From CAADGU01 sp964581605 (GTDB lineage: Bacteria; Chloroflexota; Anaerolineae; Promineifilales; Promineifilaceae), in contig CAZOPF010000011.1 of assembly GCA_964581605.1 (NCBI GenBank), positions 1 through 64,000 on the forward strand: DNA of 64,000 nt. The letters are read 5' to 3'. Position 1 is the first letter of the stretch. Each line of letters opens with the position of its first letter. Under the pieces are notes generated by a model. The model searched no databases. It was not told the DNA's origin and saw nothing but the letters and a program-made list of their open reading frames with translations. Shown here one piece after another: positions 26,260 through 36,983 of the stretch. The translations under genes were made by a program, and so were the position numbers.

Positions 26260-26931
26260 ATGCGTATTTTGGTGGTGGAAGATGAACCGGCGATTGCCAG
26301 TTTTGTGCGGCAGGGCCTGACGGAGGCCGGTTATGCGGTGGATGTGGTGGGGAACGGCCGTGACGCTCTCTATTTTGCTCAGGCAGCTGAGTATGATGTG
26401 CTGGTGCTGGATATTCTGCTGCCTGGGATGAACGGGTTAGCACTGCTGGCTGAACTGCGCCGCCAGGGCCAGAAGACGCCCACGCTAATGCTCACCGCCC
26501 GTGATGGCGTGGATGACCGTGTAGCCGGATTGGATGCCGGAGCTGATGATTATTTGGTGAAGCCGTTTGCCTTCCCCGAACTGCTGGCACGAGTGCGTGC
26601 CCTGCTGCGCCGCCCACCCCTGCAAACGGGTACGGTATTGCAACTGGCCGATTTGCAAATGGACTGTTCCCGGCGTGAGGTGTGGCGGAACGGCCGTCAG
26701 ATTGACCTCAGCCCACGTGAATTTGCTGTGCTGGAATATCTGCTGCGTCATCCCCACCAGGCTCTCACCCGCACCCAGATTAGTGAGCATGTCTGGAATT
26801 TTGACTTTTTCAACGAGTCAAATGTGGTAGATGTGTATATCGGTTATTTGCGGCGCAAAATTGAGCTGCCGGGGGAACAGCCGCTTATTCATACGCTGCG
26901 GGGAGTGGGGTATCGGATGAGTGAACAGTAA
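26260..26931 (+). CDS. OmpR/PhoB-type response regulator
   Basis: A 223-residue regulator with a receiver domain (1-115): acidic ED at 7-8, phospho-acceptor D51 in VLDILLPG, and K near 101 in DDYLVKPF. The winged-helix domain (about 125-220) ends YLRRKIELPGEQPLIHTLRGVGYRM. The downstream histidine kinase is its likely partner. TTTTCTTAATG at 26217-26227 lies about 35 bases upstream and resembles two boxes near the lipoprotein gene at 28775. Confidence 0.95.
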   Translation: MRILVVEDEPAIASFVRQGLTEAGYAVDVVGNGRDALYFAQAAEYDVLVLDILLPGMNGLALLAELRRQGQKTPTLMLTARDGVDDRVAGLDAGADDYLVKPFAFPELLARVRALLRRPPLQTGTVLQLADLQMDCSRREVWRNGRQIDLSPREFAVLEYLLRHPHQALTRTQISEHVWNFDFFNESNVVDVYIGYLRRKIELPGEQPLIHTLRGVGYRMSEQ

Positions 26932-26976
26932 GCAGTGAACAGTGAACAGTAAGCAGTGAACAGTGAAGAGTGAACG
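26932..26976. repeat. GTGAACA/GTAAGCA heptamer array
   Basis: Six to seven tandem heptamers of the form AGTGAAC/AGTAAGC fill the gap between the response regulator and its kinase. Unlike most arrays, both arms are in the same direction, so no hairpin is expected. Confidence 0.7.
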
Positions 26977-28395
26977 GTGGACCGGATGAAAATAACCCCA
27001 ATACGGCCGTCCCAACTTCCCCTGCGTTGGCGCCTGACTTTGTGGTATTTGCTCTCGTTTACTGCCATATTGCTGCTTATTGCCGGGTTTCTTTACTGGC
27101 AGGTGCAGCGCAACCTGTTGGCGCAAATGGATGCCGGGCTGGAACTGGCAGCGCAGCAGGCGCTGGTGAATGTAGTGGCAGTGGACGGCCGTCTCACCTT
27201 ACAAAATCTGGAAAATAACCCGCAACTCAATCGTGTTCTGAGCGACAATATCGGTATTTTTCTGCTTTCGCCAACCGGAGTACGCTGGCAGCAATTGGGC
27301 CAGGAGGATGAACTGCCATCATGGTGGCCCTCAGGTGTACCTGCTGGTGGTTGGTACACCATCAGCAATGGTGATGATCGCTGGCGGGTTTACGGTCAGC
27401 CGGTGACGGCCGCGCCGGGGGGCTGGTTGCTGGTGGCGCAATCCCTAGAGCCGATGGTTGAAAATCTGGCTGTCCTGGCCTTGCAACTGCTGTGGGCGGT
27501 GCCTTTGGGGTTGCTGTTGGCCGGCGGAGGTGGCTACTTTCTGGCCGGGCGTGCCCTACGGCCGATTGATGAAATCACCCGCACCACCCAATCCATTCAT
27601 GCTGGCGATTTGAACCGGCGTATTGGCTATACCGGCCCGGCCGATGAAGTTGGGCGGCTGGCGCAAACGTTAGATTTGATGTTGCTCCGGCTGCAAACTG
27701 CTTTTGCCCGCGAACGCCAATTTACGGCCGACGCTGCCCATGAACTGCGAACGCCGCTGACCGCGCTTAAAGGGCGTATTGGCGTTACCTTGAGCCGCCC
27801 GCGCCAACCAGCGGCTTATGTGGAAACGTTGCAAGAGATGGAACAACAGGTAAACCGGTTGATTCGTTTGAGTAATGATTTGTTGTTTATGGCTCGTCTG
27901 GAGCAAGGGCGGTTCCAGGTGCGAAGGGAACCAGTTATTTTAGCTGAACTGGTAGATGCGACAGTGGCCCAACTGCGGCCGTTTGCCACCGCAAAATCCA
28001 TTAACTTGCTTGTGGACATCCCTCCCGACCTGACGACCCAGGGTAATATGGATTTGTTGTTGCGCCTGTTGCTGAACCTGCTGGATAATGCGGTGAAATA
28101 TACGCCAGTGAACGGCCGTGTCACTATGACGGCCGCCCAACAAGACAAAATGATCATCATTGCCATGGCTGATACGGGGCCAGGTATTTTGCCCGAACAT
28201 TTGCCCCACCTTTTTGATCGCTTTTACCGCGTGGCAGAAGATCGCGCCCGTAGTGAATCCGATAATGGGCAGGGCGGTGCCGGTCTGGGATTAGCTATTG
28301 CCTATGAAATTGTGCGAACGCATGGTGGCAGCCTGACGGTGCAAAGCGAATGGGGCAAAGGCACCACTTTTGTTATCCAACTCCCGGCAGATTAG
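26977..28395 (+). CDS. Membrane sensor histidine kinase
   Basis: About 472 residues from GTG at 26977 (an ATG three codons later is also possible). Two membrane segments (about 22-42 and 165-190) flank an extracytoplasmic sensor domain; then HAMP (about 190-240), HisKA with HELRTPLTAL (His near 258) and HATPase with DTGPGILPEHLPHLFDRFYR and GAGLGLAIAYEIV. Class I kinase paired with the regulator upstream. The signal is unknown; the sensor loop has no recognised fold. Confidence 0.94.
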   Translation: MDRMKITPIRPSQLPLRWRLTLWYLLSFTAILLLIAGFLYWQVQRNLLAQMDAGLELAAQQALVNVVAVDGRLTLQNLENNPQLNRVLSDNIGIFLLSPTGVRWQQLGQEDELPSWWPSGVPAGGWYTISNGDDRWRVYGQPVTAAPGGWLLVAQSLEPMVENLAVLALQLLWAVPLGLLLAGGGGYFLAGRALRPIDEITRTTQSIHAGDLNRRIGYTGPADEVGRLAQTLDLMLLRLQTAFARERQFTADAAHELRTPLTALKGRIGVTLSRPRQPAAYVETLQEMEQQVNRLIRLSNDLLFMARLEQGRFQVRREPVILAELVDATVAQLRPFATAKSINLLVDIPPDLTTQGNMDLLLRLLLNLLDNAVKYTPVNGRVTMTAAQQDKMIIIAMADTGPGILPEHLPHLFDRFYRVAEDRARSESDNGQGGAGLGLAIAYEIVRTHGGSLTVQSEWGKGTTFVIQLPAD

Positions 28396-28407
28396 CCAAA
28401 ACGATTC

Positions 28408-28516
28408 TTAGTGAGCGTTTGCAAATAAGTTAGCGATTGGGTAATTGGGTAATTAAGTAATTGAAGCGGCTAATTACCAAATTGCTCAATTACATAATTA
28501 CTGCACACTCACTTAA
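28408..28516 (+). mobile_element. MITE-like element, AATTACC core (copy C)
   Basis: A complete 109-bp copy. The left end is TTAGTGAGCGTTTGCAAATA; the right end is the complement of TTAAGTGAGTGTGCAGTAAT. The core is GGGTAATT/AAGTAATT 8-mers, GAAGCGGC, and complementary units. It gives the clearest terminal inverted repeat of the family. Confidence 0.8.
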
Positions 28517-28529
28517 CGTTATTTCATTG

Positions 28530-28700
28530 TTTTCTTAAAGTTGACGGTTAGGCTATAGGGAAGTCTGGGTGTAAGGAGTTGCCAAACAACAATACCTCGC
28601 TTTGATAGAGATGAAGAGAGCAGGAGATAGGGCGATTAAATCTCCTGATCTCCCCATCTCCAAAACGCGGAGTTATTCTTTTGCATCTTCTTAAAGTCAA
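28530..28700 (+). promoter_or_regulatory. Two TTCTTAAAGT boxes upstream of lipoprotein gene
   Basis: TCTTAAAGTTGA near 28533 and TCTTAAAGTCAA near 28689 share 10 of 12 bases. A third, TTCTTAATGCAC, precedes the response regulator gene at 26219. They could be binding sites of that regulator. Confidence 0.3.
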
Positions 28701-28774
28701 TAAATCGTTACTACGAATCACGCCCTCGGCCAGGAAGCAGACTAACAGTTGGCCGGATGGCAAGGAGACGACCG

Positions 28775-29530
28775 ATGATAAAATCATTCAATTCCAGGTT
28801 GGTGGTTATCCTGTTTGGGACCGTTTTAGCAGCGGCAGGGTGTAGCAGGTCAACGGTTACGGCCGTATCCCCTTCTCCTCCTGCTTACACCATTGACATC
28901 ACCCCTGCTGATTTTGTGGCAAAGGTAGACAATCCTTATTTTCCCCTCATTCCCGGCACAAATTGGGTATATGAAGCGCGGTTAGCAGACGGCCAAACAG
29001 AGCACATTGAACTCGAAATCCTGAACGAAACGCACAACGTCAATGGCGTTCAGGCCACCATTTTGCATGATTCCGTTTTTGTAGATGGCGAGCTGGTTGA
29101 AGAAACCTACGACTGGTTTGCCCAAGATAAAAATGGCAATGTCTGGTATCTGGGTGAAGATGTGGACAATTACGAAAAAGGTGTTCTCGTGGATCATGCC
29201 GGTTCATGGGAATGGGGACAGGATGGCGCACTGCCCGGCGTCATAATGTGGGCTGATCCGGCCGCGCATCTCAATCAAGCCTATTATCAGGAGTATTATC
29301 CTGGCGAAGCTGAAGATATGGGGCAGGTGTTGCGTGTGGGTGAGCAGGTCACCGTGCCATTTGGTACTTTTGCCGAAGTGGTGCGGACCTATGATTTCTC
29401 CACGTTAGAATCTGACCTTCAAGAGCACAAATACTACGCCTGGGGGATTGGCCTGGTTAAAGAAAACGACTTGCTTACCGGTGAAGAGGTCGTATTGGTT
29501 ACGTTTGAGGCTCCGGTTGAAGAAAAATGA
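28775..29530 (+). CDS. Secreted lipoprotein of unknown function
   Basis: A 251-residue protein starting MIKSFNSRLVVILFGTVLA, with AAGGAG eight bases before the ATG. The lipobox LAAAGC (Cys near 22) marks it as a lipoprotein. The mature part contains NPYFPLIPGTNWVYEARLAD and, later, EETYDWFAQDKNGNVWYLGE, a beta-rich pattern found in uncharacterised secreted proteins of many bacteria. It follows the two-component genes, so it may be a target of that system. Function unknown. Confidence 0.8.
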   Translation: MIKSFNSRLVVILFGTVLAAAGCSRSTVTAVSPSPPAYTIDITPADFVAKVDNPYFPLIPGTNWVYEARLADGQTEHIELEILNETHNVNGVQATILHDSVFVDGELVEETYDWFAQDKNGNVWYLGEDVDNYEKGVLVDHAGSWEWGQDGALPGVIMWADPAAHLNQAYYQEYYPGEAEDMGQVLRVGEQVTVPFGTFAEVVRTYDFSTLESDLQEHKYYAWGIGLVKENDLLTGEEVVLVTFEAPVEEK

Positions 29531-29584
29531 AGGATGCAAAGAGCGCAAAGAGAAAGTAAACGTTGTGCTCTGGCGATTTCTTCA

Positions 29585-31269
29585 CTAATTTCCACGCGCC
29601 AATGCTGCTTTTTGTAGGGTACGCGCATCTGTAGCCACCGCTTTGAGTAGGGGTATACCGCCACGTTCCAGGGTATATACGGCCGTTAGCTCCGCCTCTG
29701 CAAACTCCGCAATCCAGTCATACTTATCGCGGCGGGTCATATAGATGAGGGTGATCGGTTGGTCGGAGGGCAGGGTGGCAATGGCTTCATCAGGGATCAA
29801 TTGCTGGTCGGGCGCGATATAGAAGCGAGCCAGGTGGCCGCCAACACGCGCCAGTACCAATGAGTTTGCAGCGCGTTTTCATTTACCCAGGCTGTGCCCA
29901 AACGAAAAGAACTCCCCCAATACTCTTGCGGAAATCGGTCATACGCGCCGGTTGTCCCGCCCGCCAGCACGTTATAAAAAATTCCCTGAAAGGGATGCAG
30001 CCGTATGTTGACGAGGATGAGTGGCAAGAAAAGGAGCAAGCAGAGGAGCAAAGGAGCGGAAGCGTGGCGGAGAGTCCCTTCTGCTCCTCTGCGGCTCCGC
30101 CTCGCTACACTCTTTTCCCATATCACCTGGAAACCCAACCCAAACAGACCGGCAAAAGCGACAATGCCATCCAGCATGTGGCGTGTGCCATCATAGTGGG
30201 GGATGCCTGGCCAGCTTGAGCGAATGAGTGCCAGTAGAAATAGGGTTAGCAGTATGAAAGCGGCCGTATCTGGCTGGCGCAGGTTGCGTTTCACGGCCGC
30301 ACCACATCCCACCAACCCACCAATCAGCACCAGCAAAGGAGTAGTCAGGCTAAAGATGACGGCCGAATAGTGCCAGGGTAGCGTCTTGCCGGCGGCGGCC
30401 ATTTGCCCGTTATACAACACCCGCAGCCCCCGCGAAACATCCCGGCCAAAAACCAGATGTTCAGCCAGACGGCCTGATGGGTCAGGCCAGAGCCAGGGCC
30501 AGGCTGCCAAAAAAATGAACAGCGACAGAGGGATGCACAGGAGCATAGGGCGATACGGCCGTACCATTGCCTGCCACCCCAGTTGCCGATTGGCCCATGC
30601 CACCGGTAGATAAGCCAGCCCGATGACGATCCACACTGCCACCGCCAGCACGCGCACGCCCATGCCCAGCCCGGCGGCGACGGCCGCAAGTAGAAACCAG
30701 CGCCACCGGCCGTGCCGTTCTCCTTGCCAATATGCCCAGAGTGCCAATAACACGAACGCGGCAAAGGGCACATCTTTCAAATTGTGATGGGCGTGTTCAA
30801 AAAAGAGTGGATAAGTAGCCAGCGCCAACGTGGCGGCAAAACTGGCGATTTTGCCGAACGCCTGCCAGGTGAAACAGGTCAACACAAGGAGCGTCAGAGT
30901 GGCAAAAAGCAGTACAGCCAGGTGGTAGCCATCTGTATCGGCCAGCCAGCCGAGGTGAGTGGTGAAGAGAGCGTGGGTGGCTGCGGCCGCTATATTAGCT
31001 ACCGGTGGGTAACGAAACGGCGCATTAAATTCGCGATTGTAGAGCAACGGCCGTGTTTCTGCGGCCATTCGATACTGTTCATCATAGGCGGCAAAATCTA
31101 ACCAACTGGCGTCGCCCGTTATAAAAAACCGGGCGTAATGTTGCCCCGTCAGCAAGTTTTCAGGCGCATCCCAGGTCAGTCCGATCTGGTTTAAGGTTGC
31201 CAATCCGATTAGAAAAAAGAGGGTTGCGGCTGCCAGGGCGAAGAGATAGGGAGAAGAAGAACGGGTCAT
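29585..31269 (-). pseudogene. GT39/ArnT-like membrane glycosyltransferase with a frameshift
   Basis: The first frame runs from MTRSSSPYLFALAAAT (31269) through about ten membrane segments (LTWDAPENLLTGQHYARFF in the first loop) to a stop at 29797. After NENALQ it reads a basic nonsense-like tail. The frame one base over continues smoothly as NSLVLARVGGHLARFYIAPD and on to 29585, which is the expected soluble C-terminus of such proteins, and has no start of its own. One missing base near 29868-29880 (AAAACGCGC) explains both. It could be a sequencing error, a programmed event or a true lesion. A purine repeat block is translated near 30010-30110. Confidence 0.72.
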
Positions 31270-31407
31270 GGGGTGCAAATTGTATCAGAAAGCCTGCCCG
31301 CCCTATAATCCGTAATTTGTAATCCGTAGCCGTGATTAGTTCATCTGATACCTACCGTTAAGTGATGACCGATCACCGACAACCAATTAGCGACAGATGG
31401 AGACACT

Positions 31408-33306
31408 TTGAATAACAAGAATTATTGGTGGGTGTGGGGTGTGTTGACGGCCGTTACCCTGCTCATTCTTTGGGCTATAGCGGTGAACGCCCTTCCGGCT
31501 TTGCGTGGCCCGGATGAGTGGCGCTGGACGTATGCCATTCCCGGCCAACCCGCGCGCCATTTAATAGGCACGGCCGTTGTAGTTTTATACATCCTCATCA
31601 TTATTGGGTGGGGTGGAAAGTTGGCGGGCAGTGAAAAAACAGGCCGGCAAATAACACCATTTTTGCTTTTTTGTGCGGTATCTGTGCCTGCGTTGCAGGT
31701 TAGTTTGTTGGTGGGAGAGTCGCCTGATGTAGTTGAACAGTTATATTTTCGCACCGTCTCTGCCGGTAGTAGCGGGTTTTTTTCAGTGGGCAGTATCATC
31801 ACCGATCCAGCCGATTTTTTGGCTCATTATTCAGAGCAGATGCCCACCTTTCCGGTGCATCCACAGCGCTACCCGCCGGGCATTCCTCTCCTGTTTTATG
31901 CCAGCCGTCTGCCATTGGCTGTGGGTGGTGTGGGGGAGAAGTTGGGTGCTTATTTACGGCCGTACCAATGCACCGACCTGACTTTGATGCGAATATCTAA
32001 CCCGGTGATGGGCACGGCCGTGTTACAAATGCTGCTGCCTTTGTTGAGCGGATTGGTCATTTTTCCCCTATTTGGGCTGGCAAGACGTACAGCAGGGTGG
32101 GATACGGCCGTGTGGTCAGCCGCCCTCTACCCACTAATCCCTTCGTTTGCCCTGTGGGCCGGCCGTTGGGATCAATTCTTCCCATTACTGACCGTTACCG
32201 CCTGGTATTTATTAGTTTTGGGATTGACAGAGCGGCGATGGTGGGCTATATGGGCGTCTGGGGTAGTGCTGGCTGCCGCTACCATGCTCTCCTTTGGCCT
32301 GGTGGTGATGCTGGCTCCAATGGGCATATGGGCACTACTCTGGCTGTTTACAAACCGGGCTAACTGGACATGGCCGCAGATAGCAACGGCCGCACTCTTG
32401 TTTGCCGCTGGGCCTCTCATAGTGTGGGGTGGTTATCAGCTATTGCCCGGCCCCGGCTTGGGGGACATCTGGCGCGTTTCAATGAGCTTTCATCTGGGGC
32501 TGGAGCGTAGTTATTGGACGTGGCTGGGCTACCATCTCTACGATTTTGGCATCTTTTTGGGGCTGCCCATGGCCCTACTTTGCCTGTATGCCTTTTTCTA
32601 CGCTTTGCTAACAGTGCGGCAGCTGACGGCGCTGCCGGTGGCCTTTGGGGTGGGCGTTTTGTTGCTCAACTTGAGTGGCACGGCCCGGGGAGAAGTAGCG
32701 CGGGTGTGGATTTTCCTCACCCCTTTTGCCCTTATATGCGCTTTATGGGGAACAGGCAAGCTGTCATCTGCGCGTTGGGCGGTTGGGCTGCTAACCATTC
32801 TGTTGGGGTTGCAGTTGTTAACTTTCAACGCATTTTTGCGCGTAGTCAATACGGGATTGACCAGCATACCGGCACGGCTGCCTGTGCTGGCCGATGTTCC
32901 CCAGGCAGGCGTGCGGTTTGGTGAGCATATTTATTTACGCGAATATGAAGTTGCACCGGCCGTGATTGTGCCGGGCGAGGTATTGATGGTGTCGTTATTG
33001 TGGCAGGCAGACGGCCGTCTGGATACCCCTTACACCGTTTTTAATCATCTGGTCAACACGGACGGGGAGCTGGTTGCCCAACAGGATGGAATGCCCCAGG
33101 CCAATACGCTGCCCACGACCTGTTGGCAACCCGGTGAGGTGATCCCTGATTCCTACACGCTGCTGACGCCGCCCGATTTGCCTGCTGGCGAGTATCGTTT
33201 GTTGACCGGGTTGTATGAATCGGAAACGGGCCACAGAGTGCCCATGACGGGGGCAGATAATGAGGGCGATGTGGTTGTGGTGGGGACAGTGATGGTACGG
33301 CCGTAA
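31408..33306 (+). CDS. Polytopic membrane protein, GT-C-like, with C-terminal beta domain
   Basis: A 632-residue protein starting at a TTG with GGAGA upstream. About 11-12 membrane segments lie in residues 10-480. FPVHPQRYPPGIPLLFY near 150 is a loop seen in GT-C/DUF2029-type transferases, but the DE pair is not clear. The C-terminal 120 residues contain FNHLVNTDGELVAQQDG and LPAGEYRLLTGLYESETG, the same beta region found in the genes at 12933 and 17275. Probably an envelope glycan transferase or related; substrate unknown. It is divergent from the frameshifted glycosyltransferase. Confidence 0.68.
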   Translation: MNNKNYWWVWGVLTAVTLLILWAIAVNALPALRGPDEWRWTYAIPGQPARHLIGTAVVVLYILIIIGWGGKLAGSEKTGRQITPFLLFCAVSVPALQVSLLVGESPDVVEQLYFRTVSAGSSGFFSVGSIITDPADFLAHYSEQMPTFPVHPQRYPPGIPLLFYASRLPLAVGGVGEKLGAYLRPYQCTDLTLMRISNPVMGTAVLQMLLPLLSGLVIFPLFGLARRTAGWDTAVWSAALYPLIPSFALWAGRWDQFFPLLTVTAWYLLVLGLTERRWWAIWASGVVLAAATMLSFGLVVMLAPMGIWALLWLFTNRANWTWPQIATAALLFAAGPLIVWGGYQLLPGPGLGDIWRVSMSFHLGLERSYWTWLGYHLYDFGIFLGLPMALLCLYAFFYALLTVRQLTALPVAFGVGVLLLNLSGTARGEVARVWIFLTPFALICALWGTGKLSSARWAVGLLTILLGLQLLTFNAFLRVVNTGLTSIPARLPVLADVPQAGVRFGEHIYLREYEVAPAVIVPGEVLMVSLLWQADGRLDTPYTVFNHLVNTDGELVAQQDGMPQANTLPTTCWQPGEVIPDSYTLLTPPDLPAGEYRLLTGLYESETGHRVPMTGADNEGDVVVVGTVMVRP

Positions 33307-33309
33307 GGC

Positions 33310-33705
33310 TCAACCCATTAACGATTCAGCCACGCGCTGTAACCGCTCTTTCGCATCGCAGGCCACCTCAGTTAGCGCGGGGTTGTCCACAACGCCGCGC
33401 ATGACTTCGGGATCAATGAAGCTGACCAGTACACGGCCGTCGGCCTCCTGTGAAACAGTGACATTACAAGGCAGCAGCAGCCCCACTTCCGGCGCAGCCG
33501 AGATCGCCTTATAGGCCAGCGGCGGATTGCAGGCTCCCAGGATTTTGTACGGCCGAAAATCTACATCCAGCTTCTTTTTCAGCGTTGCCTTCACATCAAT
33601 TTCGGTGAGCACGCCAAAACCTTCTTTTTGCAATTCAGCGGTGACACGCTCAAGAGCGGTATCATAATCAGTTTGCAGATAAACATTCATGCCTAATGCG
33701 GTCAT
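33310..33705 (-). CDS. DUF302 domain protein
   Basis: A 131-residue protein: MNVYLQTDYDTALERVTAEL, then VLTEIDVKATLKKKLDVDF and YKILGACNPPLAYKAI, all typical of DUF302. ILGACNPP includes the conserved Cys. Members are dimeric and may bind small molecules or metals; no activity is established. It lies downstream of a rhodanese gene on the same strand, with a perfect hairpin between them. Confidence 0.88.
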   Translation of the reverse strand: MTALGMNVYLQTDYDTALERVTAELQKEGFGVLTEIDVKATLKKKLDVDFRPYKILGACNPPLAYKAISAAPEVGLLLPCNVTVSQEADGRVLVSFIDPEVMRGVVDNPALTEVACDAKERLQRVAESLMG

Positions 33706-33724
33706 GGTTTACTCCTTGATGGCA

Positions 33725-33757
33725 AGACCCGAAGGGTTTCTATAACCCTTCGGGTCT
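33725..33757. terminator. Perfect 14-bp hairpin between rhodanese and DUF302 genes
   Basis: AGACCCGAAGGGTT (33725-33738) pairs with AACCCTTCGGGTCT (33744-33757) around TCTAT. The stem is long and GC-rich, but no U-run follows on either strand, so it may be an attenuator or an RNA-processing or repeat element instead of a true terminator. Confidence 0.45.
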
Positions 33758-33763
33758 AATCAG

Positions 33764-34114
33764 CTATTTCACTTTACCAACTTTGGTAGACAACCCTTGT
33801 TTGGCCCAGGCGTTCATGCCGCCTTTGAGGTTCACGGCCGTGAACCCGGCATTTTGCAATTGGCGTGTGGCCCGCTTGCTGCGGCCGCCAGACTGGCAAA
33901 TGCAGATGATTTCCCGGTTCTTGGATAGTTTGCCAAAGCGTTCTTCCAACTTGTCCAGTGGAATGGAGTCCGCGCCATTGATGTGACCGTTGCGATATTC
34001 GGCCGTGGTGCGCACATCCACCAGGATGGGGCCAGGTTTTTGCCGCAATTTATCTTGCAGTTCGGTGATAGTGATGGTGGGAACAGTGCCAAACAGATTC
34101 TTCCAGATGCTCAT
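33764..34114 (-). CDS. Rhodanese-domain sulfurtransferase
   Basis: A 116-residue single-domain rhodanese: LVDVRTTAEYRNGHINGADS (31-50) and active-site loop CQSGGRS (73-79) with C73 as the likely sulfur carrier and a nearby C71. Such proteins transfer sulfane sulfur or detoxify cyanide. No signal peptide, so cytoplasmic. DUF302 and rhodanese genes are often adjacent. Confidence 0.9.
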   Translation of the reverse strand: MSIWKNLFGTVPTITITELQDKLRQKPGPILVDVRTTAEYRNGHINGADSIPLDKLEERFGKLSKNREIICICQSGGRSKRATRQLQNAGFTAVNLKGGMNAWAKQGLSTKVGKVK

Positions 34115-34222
34115 TCTTAATCCTCATTTTGTCTGATGTGTGATGGGAAAATCCCAACCAGGCATTGTGCCACGTTGCGCCCAATCAGGCGAGAGCCAAT
34201 GAGGAATCATTAACCAACCGGC

Positions 34223-36811
<2,589 letters not shown>

Positions 36812-36983
36812 GTCAGGTAAAACTCCTTTGGTGGCGTGATGCATCACCTGATAATAGTTCACGCATCACGAATTTTAGTTTTGTTTGGGTCAGGCCGCAA
36901 AGATAGAGTTTCACTCCTTCTATACATCGGTCATGTTGAAAAGTTTTGGGGCTTGGGATACGCTATAGTCTGTTAGACCCATT

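Larger units (their letters stand above)
28396..28774. other. Spacer of 379 bases: MITE copy C, regulatory-looking boxes
   Basis: No gene is visible. It contains the full MITE-like copy C (28408-28516), then two related boxes, TTTTCTTAAAGTTGA (28530-28544) and TTCTTAAAGTCAA (28688-28700), and an imperfect GGAGATAGGG/ATCTCCCCATCTCC inverted repeat (about 28625-28665). The boxes resemble the one ahead of the response regulator. Confidence 0.6.

Noticed and set aside
29585..29860. A separate 91-residue gene after the frameshifted glycosyltransferase
   Set aside because: It lacks a start codon with ribosome-binding site and its sequence is the natural continuation of the upstream protein in the other frame.
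36863..36983. Promoters in the mutS/TPR-kinase divergent spacer
   Set aside because: TATAGT and TATAGA occur, but spacing to TTGAAA/TTCAAC-like boxes is 10-21 bases, so none is convincing.
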